Source of the DNA: Chalara sp. BL73
Lineage: Eukaryota > Ascomycota > Leotiomycetes > Helotiales
NCBI GenBank assembly: GCA_918026815.1
Contig: CAKJVC010000060.1
Location: 17,901 to 81,900 of the forward strand
DNA length: 64,000 bases
Direction of reading: 5' to 3'
Below are positions 1-11,200 of this stretch, piece by piece. The position numbers and the translations under genes were made by a program. Position 1 is the stretch's first letter. Each line of letters starts with the position of its first letter. The notes under the pieces are model-generated. The model made no database searches and was not told where the DNA came from. It saw only the letters and a list, made by a program, of their open reading frames with translations.

Positions 1-1367
1 TGGCCGATAGCGCAGGCATCAAATTCTGCAAGATAGAGACAGCTTCTTGATATGGCCAGTCATGACTACGAGATTAAAGGTTAGTTTTTGTTAGACCTAC
101 TCGAAGGTTGAACCGTCTTTTACGATTTCACATACAGTATCATACGAAGGAGGTACACCGAAGCGCCTACGACAGGCTGCGGAGTGAAGAAGTTGTATGC
201 TTGACAACTGATTCGAGATCGCACTGAGGCTGGAGTTGATGCAAGGTTGTTTTGAGCGAGTGCGATAGTATCTGGCAAATCCTGAACGACAATTTGTAGC
301 TGGGGAAATACAGTCGCAAGTGCGATGCTAGCATGACAATTGGATCCACCAACCTAAGCCATCCGCGTCAGTATTTGTGATGCAACCTTTAATTTTGCGG
401 GGAACATTTCAGGCATACATCAACTACAGTAGCATCTCCCAGGCTCGCCCAGTCAAACCCATGGACCAGGTGATCGATCTTGGTGCCTTCACCTGCTGTC
501 ACATTCTTCATGTATAAAGAGAACTTCTTTCTCAGGTCTGGTGTTTGAGCAAGATAGTCGAAAAAGGACAACTCCGTGTTCTTTGCAAGATTGAATGCAG
601 TCTGTGTTTTCGACTCTGTCGTCCCCCATTTTTCAGTAGCTTCAACCAGTTTTGTTGGCCCTAGGGAAGATCCTTCAGCCATAAATAAAGCCCAGTCTAA
701 AAGGTTCGAGTTGGTGACAAGAAGAGCAGAGGTTGCACTGTGAGCCAGCTCATTGGGCTGAGGTTCTTGCAAGAAACCACTTAGCATTGCCATTCGAGCT
801 ATTCTTTTCAGTTGCGAGAGTGGAACACTCGCTATGGTAGCCACTTCTGAATACGGGACGGAGCCAGTCAAAGGAATGAATGAAAGGATCCGAAAGTGGC
901 AGAGCCAGTGGATACATCCAAAATTCTGGAACTGTACAAGGACACGGTTAGTCTTAGACATCTCTAGACTTTGAGTTTTTGAAAATTCATTCTTAGTTTT
1001 TCAATAAAGCATCCTTATTCTTCCTCGGTATTGAATGTTTAAATTCATTGGTGTAGTAGAAATCAAGCCCGCTTTGATTCCTAAAGCAAACGAGCAGAGC
1101 ATTGCGATGACGACTTACATGTATCGCTAGGCGTGGGATGTACTCACTCGGCTCAGTGGCTAGCTGTTGAATCCTGAGCGCAGCAGCTAGGAGGGACTGT
1201 CGAGCCTGGAGAACATTCAAAGGGGTAGAGGATGGTAGGGTAACTCTCGAACCGCCAGCTACGAATGAGGGGCACGGAATATTGGAGGATAAGCAGTACC
1301 CTTCAATGACCTTGGCGGCTGAGCAAATCGTCTCAGCGTAGGTTTGCAAAGGAGATGGGTTACACAT
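1..1367 (-). CDS. O-methyltransferase, plant/fungal OMT family (3' end outside window)
   Basis: S-adenosylmethionine-dependent O-methyltransferase of the kind that methylates phenolic polyketides. Four exons on the minus strand fit together: 1367-1119, 931-419, 353-136 and 65 to the window edge, with GT-AG introns of 187, 65 and 70 nt. The N-terminal part is an all-helical dimerisation and winged-helix region. The SAM-binding loop VVDVGGSN straddles the second intron, and exon 3 ends in LLRMIL, joined to HDW, the usual motif before the catalytic His region. About 348 residues are visible of a family norm near 400-430, so the last helices lie left of the window. It is the leftmost visible member of the polyketide cluster, so the cluster boundary is not seen here. 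A role in methylating a phenol of the NR-PKS product is inference from context. Confidence 0.88.
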
Positions 1368-3434
1368 TTTGATTTGAGGGATAACTGCTGCCTCCCATTT
1401 CTCAATTTTTGAGAAATAGGTCGTTGTTATCCATCAGCCACCCTGGTACGAAAACTCTTAGGTTGGAGCTAAACGAGTCCTAAAATGGGAGATGACGAAG
1501 CCAAAGCGCCTTTACCGGCATTGCACAATGCAGGTGTAAAGTGCTCCGGCTGCTGCTCCATCAAACAATGGCCAATACTGTTGTGCAGATAGCAGCCGTC
1601 GGCCTTCGGATTTCGGCGGGGAAATCGTGAAGATCGTTCCGCGCCGACATCCCACCTTGTGTAACACCAGCGGTTCATGTACTCCATCTCTGCTATTAGT
1701 TACTGAAATACGAAATCCTTGGTAGATCACCACAAATTATTTTTGGATCCTTGACCCTCCAAAGTTGCCATGTGCAGGAATCGGACGATTACTCTACAGG
1801 GACCCTGAAGTTTCCAAATCTGCAGACCGATTACCCATAGATGGGGCCGGAAACGCACAGGCATATAGGCCATTATCGTTATTGCATATTACCCAGTTCG
1901 GCCCGCCCGGCTCCCTTTCGGCCTCCTTTCGGTTTCCCTTTAGAAATTAAGCTTTCCCACCGTTTGTGTATCTGTAAGGCTAACAGTCCAGAGGTAAAGA
2001 CAATTCAAACCAATGCTTATGTATCGGGGTATTTCCCTATTGGCGACAATTTCCTGGACCGTTTGGGCTTATAAACCTGCTGGAAAAACGGCATGAGAAT
2101 AAGCCTTTAAGGGTAAAACCCAAGAAGGGGAAGACTCAATTCTTGGAGAAGGATTGGTGAGAAAAAGCCCTCGGGATTTAGGGGGGAAAAAAGATAAGAA
2201 TAGGAATGACGAGATTAAGAAGAGAGTGGGATAAGATGAGATTACAAAATGCTAATACTGCGTGGCGGCGGCCAAAAATGTTCAAATTCGATTCTGTGGA
2301 AGTCAAGGCTCGCACTCGCATACCACCCCCACTCAATAAATAATTGTACGTGGGGCTAAGAGGTAAGATAGTAAGTAGTGTCACAATGACTGCAGATTAC
2401 ATTCGAATTCTTTTACTGGATTGCACGAAGTGGGCTGAGCTTCGATGAAAGTGTAGATAAGAGAAATCCTGCCATAAGAATAGGAGCACTACAATCCTGT
2501 AGAAGCGGCTGAACGTTATGCCCGCTGATGCGCCGCAAGTTGACAGCCAGCTGAATTAATCTCATTAGCACAGGCGCATGCGCCAAAAGCATAGGGGTGC
2601 GCTTGCAGGTGGGCGGAATATAATTCAAGCGCAGAGAACTGTCGCGAAATCAATGCAATAAAAGCTTTGCTTAATTGATTAATAGATCTCTCTTAACCAA
2701 TATCCATCTTAATCAAAATCGAATATCCTATAATCAATCATGGATAATCTTAAGTAGTCACGTGTATCACTAGTTAGGAAAGCGGTGAGTCGAAATACGA
2801 AAGTGACATAAAGGACAATTTTCTTTAACTTATCAGCGGCTTTTGTATCAAATCAAGATTAGTAGATTGCTTTTAAGGCTATAAACAATAAAATTATGCA
2901 ATTATACTATTAATTTATTATTGAATATAGAATACAGTTAATTCTAACTCCAGTTCTTATTATCGGTTGCAGGGTCGGATGCAAAGAGGTATATTGCTCT
3001 TGCATGTTGGAAACGCCGCAGGAAGTCTCACCAATACGCAGTCATCTCTTGTCCGTGCAACCTCTCGGGAGGGGTTTAGAAACGACCCCGCATCTCTCAG
3101 GTTATCCTCGCCCTTTGGATTGATATTAAGCTACCAAGTCATGCAAGTATCTGGTCAGCTACTGCATACTGCTTTAGATCTTAGTCTTCTAAAGTGCTAC
3201 CGAAGAGGCTACTTTATGCCACTGCATACTAAACTGCCAGTCTGGATTGCTAGAATATATTGGTCGTTAAGTTCTCTACATTCGAAGAAGGTAAACTATG
3301 CGAGATACACTGTCTTCAAGTGTCTAATGAATACAGGTTGAGATAAAGATATCACCGCAGAAATTCGTCTTGAAAAGCCAAACCTGTTACTAAAGATTTG
3401 AGCAACTGGAATCCCTGGAACACTCCTTAAGATT
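1368..3434. other. Intergenic region between methyltransferase and regulator
   Basis: No convincing gene. Open frames here, such as one of 124 codons at 2967-3341, show no recognisable motif and no intron pattern that extends them. The stretch 2,640-2,960 is AT-rich. The promoters of the minus-strand methyltransferase and the plus-strand regulator must lie in this 2-kb interval, but I could not single out a site. Confidence 0.5.
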
Positions 3435-4622
3435 ATGGAATCTACAGACTGGTTGTGGACGGGCGATATCGTTAACGAAGAGTCGCCTCTGCAATTTGTT
3501 CAGCCAGTTCGATCAACCTACAAGCCTCGGAACAAGCTCAGAGACAGTTGTAACAGTTGTGCATTGTCGAAAGTGAAATGCAGTAAGGAGCAACCGATCT
3601 GTGCTCGCTGCGAAGACCGGGAAATCTTGTGCCAATATAGTCCAACCCGAAGAATCGGCAAAAGACGAGCATGGCCTCCACCAAAAACCGATGGAGTAGC
3701 TACAGGCGCCCCAATAGCGTTGGCTCAAGAGGCTATTTCGCCAATGAGCGATTTCCGCGGCTTCAACAAGCCAACTTTTTCAAGCCCCACTGAGCAGGCT
3801 CTCTTTAGTTTTTCAATGGATACACCAATGTCATACGGGGTCATGGCATCAGCCGATCCAACTATAGCGCCAGGAAGTTTTGAAGACTGCGATTCCCTGC
3901 TCAGCATCTTTTCCAAGCCGAACATGGTTATGAGCAGCTCGAGCTCCAGTGCTGTGCTAGATTCAGTGCCAAATAAGTCCCAACACTGTATAGGCAGCGC
4001 GATCGAGCTGCTGATAAATCTCTATAGGCCACCCACTACGTGTACATTGCTCTCGCCAGCTGCAAACTTGAGCCTGGAACCGATCTTTCCACAAAGTATT
4101 ATGCGACCGATGGACCATGTTCTTTCTTCCAACAGAGACAGTTTGAACGCTATCAATCTGATACTCAGCTGTCCTTGCTCGCTTGATGTCCAACTTGTGC
4201 TCCTCCTTACATCGATAGTATCTAAAATCACAAGCTCCTACTCTGAGATAGCGCAGGAGACTGCAACACAATCGCCACTTCTCACCCCCACAGCTGCGTC
4301 TACCCCACTTAGTGGTCTGGAATACGGGCTGAGCCAGCCGATCGAACTCGAGGATTATAGGGCCGATGGGACTGGAGAGAAGAAGAAAGAAGAGCAGTCA
4401 ATTTTATGTCAGTTGCATCTTTTGGTAAGGACAGTGGAGAACCTAGTGAGCAAGTTTGCAGATATTGCAAAGCAAGAAGGTCCGCGCCAATGCGGGGCCT
4501 CGGAGAATAGCGCAGAGCAGAATCTCTTGGTGGCCTCTGTATTTTCTCATTTGGAGAAGTACTTGAGATGCCAGGCTCAGATGCTAGCACAAGACATTGT
4601 TGAGTCGCTTCGTCGGGCTTAA
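3435..4622 (+). CDS. AflR-type Zn2Cys6 transcription factor (cluster regulator)
   Basis: Intronless 395-residue protein. Residues about 36-65 carry the six-cysteine binuclear zinc cluster (CNSCALSKVKC, then CARC and a final C), followed by a basic Arg/Lys stretch. The middle is Ser/Pro/Thr-rich. The C-terminal half has Cys- and Leu-rich helices and ends in a conserved type of segment with HLEKYLRCQ, as in AflR/AflJ-era pathway regulators (Pfam AflR family). Such proteins are nuclear activators that switch on the polyketide cluster in which they sit. It lies between the methyltransferase and the HR-PKS and is transcribed towards the 3' end of the HR-PKS. The start is the only Met upstream of the zinc cluster. 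Target sites were not identified. Confidence 0.93.
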   Translation: MESTDWLWTGDIVNEESPLQFVQPVRSTYKPRNKLRDSCNSCALSKVKCSKEQPICARCEDREILCQYSPTRRIGKRRAWPPPKTDGVATGAPIALAQEAISPMSDFRGFNKPTFSSPTEQALFSFSMDTPMSYGVMASADPTIAPGSFEDCDSLLSIFSKPNMVMSSSSSSAVLDSVPNKSQHCIGSAIELLINLYRPPTTCTLLSPAANLSLEPIFPQSIMRPMDHVLSSNRDSLNAINLILSCPCSLDVQLVLLLTSIVSKITSSYSEIAQETATQSPLLTPTAASTPLSGLEYGLSQPIELEDYRADGTGEKKKEEQSILCQLHLLVRTVENLVSKFADIAKQEGPRQCGASENSAEQNLLVASVFSHLEKYLRCQAQMLAQDIVESLRRA

Positions 4623-5269
4623 TGACGAAGGCAAGGTGACGTTGTCCTTGTGTATAGTATGAAGATAGTTGCAATTTGGCTGCAGTACATCTGATATACT
4701 GGGTGGTATTTCCTATTTTGGCAGTGGGAGTAGCTATTCAATATTTTGCTTCGAGGGCATGATATCGCCACTCGTTCGATAGGAGTTGAGAGATTTTGTA
4801 AGGAATAAAATTTATATCTAGCTGGTTTGACTACGCCTCGATATTGTAAGAGTTAGTGGTAGGCTCCGATGAAAGAGCCAACCCGCTTGTTAAGCAAGAC
4901 ATTATCACGATGTCCTCATCTCATTTGCGCTCATGGCCAATTTTAAGCACATCCGGCATTATGTGAGAGTTTTTCCTCACCTGACAGCTGATGCATAATT
5001 TAGAAAGAGACAGCAGATATTTAAGAGGAAAGAGTAAGCTTTGCAGAAGTACAATTCAATAATAAATATGCTAGTGTAATACGATGAGATAGCCAGAGGG
5101 CCAGTGCGGACTAGCACAGAATCATCTCCTCACCCACCCTGAATTACTCACCCATTACCCTTCTATATCAATGGGAAGACTGAAACGCTTCTATTCATTG
5201 ACAAGAGATATACGGAACGAAGAAAGATAGCCTGACAGGGCAGGAGAGGATCAAACGTTAAGAACTTCC
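4623..5269. other. Convergent 3' intergenic region
   Basis: Convergent stop regions of the regulator (plus strand) and the HR-PKS (minus strand). AT-rich patches around 4,800 and 5,040-5,070 may hold polyadenylation signals for either gene. No coding frame was found. Confidence 0.5.
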
Positions 5270-8200
5270 CTAACTCCTGGCCCTAAATTTGTCTCCCAAC
5301 TTCGCTGCAGCCTGCGACCCCAAGTGCTCAATATTCTCACTCCTCATAATCTCCAGCGGCGTGAACTCAGCCCCAATCTTCTGCCTCAGCCAGTTCCTCA
5401 GCTCTATACTGACCAACGAATCAACACCTATAGAACTAAGTGGGACACTGATGTCCAATTCTTCTCGCATCATGAAGCCTTGCAATGTGCTACCAATCTC
5501 CTTTGCAAGAAGTCTAATAGATTCTGGTGACGAGAGAAGAATAGGGTTTGTGCTGGCATCGAAGAGCAATTGTTTAAGGTTGTTATCATTGGTTGGCCCA
5601 TGCGAAATAGCGGTGTCCTCGACTTCAAAGTTATGGTACACTGCTGCACGTGGGTCTCTCTTCCATAGTGTGCGGTTGTTGGGTGCTGATAAGGGGAGAG
5701 AAGAACGCATACCAATGGCAATTTGGCTCTGTTTCCCAATTCCTGCAGCCCAAGCCTGTGGGTGCGAGCGGTTGATCATCAGCTGCAAGGAATCGAGGAG
5801 GTCCTGCTCGTGCAGGATGTGTATAGCGCCAGCACGGTGAGCTTCCAGGATGTCGGCATTTTGGTTAAGGTATCCAACATCATCCATGGCTCCGATGTCG
5901 AGGACAGAGGCAGGGAGATCTAATGTGTGTCGGTACTGGACGAATGAATCCAAAAAAGTGTTTGCAGCGGCGTACTAGATTTACGGAGTCAGTATTTTCA
6001 GCTCCAGGTGTTCGGAGGTTATGTTCCACATACGTTAGCCTGCCCTGGTTGCCCACCTACCCCAGACGAGGAACTGAACATGACAAAGAAGTCCAGGGGT
6101 TCTTTCTGCAGAAGTGACAGCTTATGCAAGTTCCAAGTTCCCTGTACTTTGGGCAGTGTAGCCGCTTGCCACTGCTCAAAGGTCATGTCGAGCAGCGCCG
6201 CATCCTGAAATACAATATGAGTATTATAGTAGGGGTTTTGGACAGAGTGATACTTACATTCAGTACCATGGAGGCCTGGAGAATGCCACCAATCTGCTTT
6301 TTAGCTTCGAGGATGGCTTTTCGGATATCGGTGATTCTGCAAACATCGCCAGAGACAGCCTGCACAGTACATCCCTGCGCCTCAAGCTCTAAGAAATAAG
6401 GATCATTCTTTGCTACCGAGCCTGCAGACCTGGAGAAGAAAATTACGTGTCGAGCGCCACTCTGCACAAGCCACGATGCGACTGAGCGCCCAAGCCCACC
6501 GAGTCCGCCTACCAAAAGGTACGCCTTATCGGGGCTGAAGAACAGCTGACTGGAGTCAGTTTTAACCAAAAGCTTGTCAGCTTGATTGGCGAGGGAGACA
6601 ACGATTTTTCCAATATGCTGCCCCTTCTGCATGTATCTAAAAGCATCTTCAACTTTGCTGGCTTCAAACTCTTTGATCGGTTGAATAGGTTTTATATGCC
6701 CCTGATTGAACAAGTCAATCATGCGAATAAGTAGACTAGAAGTTGTCAGTAAACTATATGGATTCAAGAACTTTGATTTCTTACCTATTCATGATCTTGG
6801 GTCGGTCGGCACACATTTGAGATATATCAACTCCCATGAAAGACCGATTTTGTAGGAAAGGGCTCATTTCTAAGGTGGCTCGGCCAATGAAATCCCTCTT
6901 GCCAATCTCTATCATCGTCCCAAATTCTGCCACACAGTCCCATGATGCGTGGAGGAGTTCCCCAGAAAGTGAATTGAGAACAAGGTCTACACCTCTGTTG
7001 CTGGTCTCAATCATGAGGTGTCGTAGAAAGCTAACGTCTCTGGAGTTGAAGATCCTGTTCCTGGAGATCCCGAAAGTAGATACCAGGTAGTCTACTTTCT
7101 CTTCATTTCCAACTGTACAGAAAATCTATGATGTATTAGATACGCGTGCAGAGAAGAAATGGGTTTCACCTACTTCGGCCCCGATCATCTTGGCGACTTG
7201 TATAGCTGCAATCCCAACACCCCCACAAGCAGAATGGATGAGTATACTTTGATCGCGGTTTAGTCTTCCAAGATCAATCACAGAGTAGATGACTGTGCTA
7301 TAAACACATGGCATTGTTGCAGCCTCAACAAATGAGAGGGCATCGGACATTCGGGTGCATAAATATTTGCTGGCGGTGAGGGTGCTGGCAAATGACCCGC
7401 CAGCAACGCAAATTACTCGGTCCCCAACCTTGAAGCCATCGACATTGCTTCCTACATTTCGAATGACCCCAGAACATTCGCAGCCAAGAGCTCCAGCACC
7501 ATTCTCCTGCTTTGGATCGGTAACAAGACCCATGGTGATCATAACATCTCTAAAGTTCAGGCCAATGGCTGCGGGTTCTACTTCAACCCAGTCCGGATCC
7601 AGGGATGGCATAGGCTGTACTTGCTTCCAGCACATCGTCTGCAAAGAGCCTGGCCGAATGACAGCAAGTTGCTTGGGTAAAGACTGTTGTTCTTTCTCTG
7701 CCAACTGCTCTGAGACAGATATCCAATGGAAATTGCTAATCTTAACAGCTCCACCGGAATATGCGTACTCAAGAACAGGTTTCATGTCCTCCTGGACGCG
7801 ATGTTCAAACTGGTGAAGTACATTGGTCACCGTCTTCCAAGCTTCCGTATCAAAATTTTCAAGTTCTAGAGTTGCGATATCGATCTGAAGCTCGGCGCGG
7901 ATGGTTCTGGCAAATCCAAGAATAAGACTGTATCTAGGGTCCTTGCAGTTGATTTGGCAGGCGCCGGTGATCCATAGAATACCGGAGTCTTTGATCCTAC
8001 CCAAGAAGTCTCTTATAGCTTTGAAGTCATTTTCAGACACATTATGAATGAAGGGCGCATTCAGGTCCAGGAGTGAGACAATAGTTTGACCAGGATTAGG
8101 TGTTCCATCCAGCGTGCAAAGATCAATCTCAAATCCACTTTCTTTGAAATGTTTCTGCACATCTTTATTAGTGTTGCTTATCCCCTGAAGAATTGTGATC

Positions 8201-11200
8201 CGTTTTAAAGAGTGTTTCTGGCATGCTGGCATTGCGATTATGTTACTATTGAACTGGCCATCGAATGTAATGGCATTGATCCCACCAAACCCAGCCCCTT
8301 TTAGCTCGACCTCCCAACGCTTGGGGGTAACATAAGGCTCATCAATACGCCCGTCTGCTTCGCCAAGCCACCAGCCAGGTAGGACACCCTGCACACATTA
8401 GTAGCCGAATTAAACCATTTGATTATGCTTACCATAACATAGTTGGTCCATTTTGTTCTTGGAGTTAACTCTTGAAGAAGCAAGCGTCCTCTTGGTTGCA
8501 GAAGTTTCCTCACATTGGTTAAAGTCTGGCTGAGAGAAGGTGTTGCGTGTAGTACCTAGTATTTATATGAGCATTGCAACACGCTTTATAAAATTTCGCT
8601 CCATTAGTCCTAGCACTCTTGATATTTGTATTGGATTTGAACCTCGGAAATAAACTTGATTATTCATTATAATGAGATTTTTAAACGAATCCGATTTTGG
8701 AAAACCTTAAAAATAAATAATACTTGAGAAATTAAGCTGTGCCTAACCTTCAAGTCTGAGAGAGCATGGAACAAAGGGTATCATAAGTAATGGCGCAGAT
8801 TGTTGAGATTAAAACACACTTACATTGCAAGCAACAATGAGATCGAATGACTCTAGTTCAAATCCTTGCTCAGCAGGATCCTTCGAAATGTCCAAAATAG
8901 CGTACTTTAAGCCGTCAACATCTTTAAATCGTTCCTTGGCACCGGGAAAGAACCCAGCAGATATATCGGTATAAGTATAAGAAGAGAACATTCTCTCCCC
9001 ATACTCAGACCTCAAGAACGGCAGAATAGTGGAAGTGGTACCGCCCGTTCCGGCTCCGATCTCCAAAATCTTCAGGTTCGGCTTGTAGTGAGAAAGAAGC
9101 TTGAAAAATTGGCCATAATCCCAGAGTTGCATGTAGTCATAGATACTAGTCAATACGTCATCCTGTAGCAGAAGATCTAGGGGGTCAGTCTCTCCAGTGA
9201 AGATTGCTTCGTTGGATTGGAATATCCGATGGACCGCAGTAGACACGGCCGCTGCCTCAGTCTCACAGAGCTGTGAGAATAGCTCATTGATCAAAGTTGT
9301 CCTCTCATGGCTGCTTAGTGAAACAATTTTGGCGGAGTCTGTGACATTAGGGTATTTGTCTTCAAGTGCTATCTCGCGTTGCGCTTCATTCCAGGCGCGG
9401 AACTTCCTCATGAATTGTGCTTTGCACTCCAATGTCCGGAGCTGTTGGCTTGTCTCTATCATGCATGCCAGAGCAAATTTCTCTAGCAAATGGTGTTCAG
9501 CGGTGATGTCTTTCGCAGGTTTCATTAAAGTAGCAGCGTCGAGAAAGTTCAGGTCGCGATCCCATTGTAATTCAGTAGCTGCATGTGGATCCGGATCGCT
9601 GGAATTACCATTGTCTCCAAGGGAGGAAAATTGCATGTTCTTGATACTAAAGACATTGCTCCCATCGGGTGATGTTCCTAGAAGGTTTCCGCTTAAAGCT
9701 GCACCACTGAGAAATGTCTCCGCTTGGACATTAATAGCCCCCTGGGTGGGCCGAACACAGAGCTCCTCGATCGAAACTGGAAGAAAGAGCCTGTCAAAGA
9801 ATCGTGGAATCCCTTTGAAGAAAGCGACAGTCAAGAGCTGGAAGGAGGAATCAAGCATAGTAGGATGTAGTGGATAGGTTGAATCCTTCGGGTCAGGCTG
9901 CTCCTGGACCAGTAATGCCGAAGCCTTAGTCTCTGACACATGAGAATGGATCTTTCTTAAGCAGCGGAACTTTGGCCCGTAATTCATCCCAAACCGTTTC
10001 ATGACAGAGTACCAGGCGCTCGGTAAAACATTTCGATCAAGAGACTGGCTGAATAGAGGTGTACTCGGAATCCCTTCCCCAGACTTAACTTGCCCAGTGA
10101 TATGCTTAGTCCAAGTCTTGCCCGATAACGAGGACACCGAGAAGTCGTACCAGGCGGAATCAAGGGTTGTTGTAAGCCTAACCGGACGCAGGTTGGTGAC
10201 AATTTCAACCACATTATCCTCCTGTAGAACAAGAGCTGTAGTAATCGAAACCCGCCTTAAGGTATATTCAAGAGACCCGAAGAGTTGTCTTATGGCTTCC
10301 CCTATCATAGCAATGAATCCGGCTGCTGGGAACAAGATATCTTGGGCTATCTCGTGCTCGCGGATCCACGGTTGGTGATCCAATTTCAGCATCTTCCGCC
10401 AGGATGGGTTAATATCTGTGCTTTGGACAACCCGAGTCCCTAATATGTCATGGGGCAGGAATTTCCTTAATCTCCAATCTCTGGATAGCCGGCTTTCGGC
10501 CCAGTATTTATCTTGGTAATGCCATGGATAGGGCGGGAGGTTTGTCAGGACCTGGCCTTGGGGGATGATACGGGTGAAGTCAACATCGATTTTCCTGAGC
10601 CAGAGTTGCCCCGCGGTGTTGAGCAAATCGAGCACAGAATTGCTGTTCCTAATCACGGTGGGGACGTAATCAACGCCTTTCTCGTTGTTTAATGTTTGAC
10701 GAATAGGCCCTGCAAGTGCTGAATGAGGGCCGATCTCCAAGAATGTCTTCGGTGAAGCTAACGTTGATAATGCAAGCTCGACTGCGGAGCGGAATAGCAC
10801 TGGGGAAATTAGGTTATTTACCCAGTAAGGGCCTGAGAGAGCGCCTTCCTCTTTCACAATCTTCCCCAAAACAGACGAGTAGAAAGGCACTTGGGGTTCT
10901 TTGGCATTGACCCTTTTTGCTAGCATTCTAGCATACTGATGAGAAACCGAAGACATATGATCTATCCAATTTGTTAGTCTCGCCAATATTTTTGGGAATG
11001 TGAAGAATAAAAAGCCTACAAGAGTGATAAGCGCACTCAACTCGTAATGATCGGACTAGCACATCCGGGAATTTCTGCTGGATATCTTTCATAATGCCTT
11101 CGAGTACATCAATGTCTCCGCTCAGAGTAACGCTTCCAGGACTATTGTCGCATCCGATTATGACGCCTGCTTGCAAGAATGGGGCAACCTCGGATCGTCC

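Noticed and set aside
2967..3341. Open frame of 124 codons on the plus strand left of the regulator
   Set aside because: No domain, no intron-extended homology-like segment, and composition like intergenic DNA; probably chance.
5289..5840. Plus-strand open frame of 183 codons
   Set aside because: Antisense shadow of the last HR-PKS exon (ACP region).
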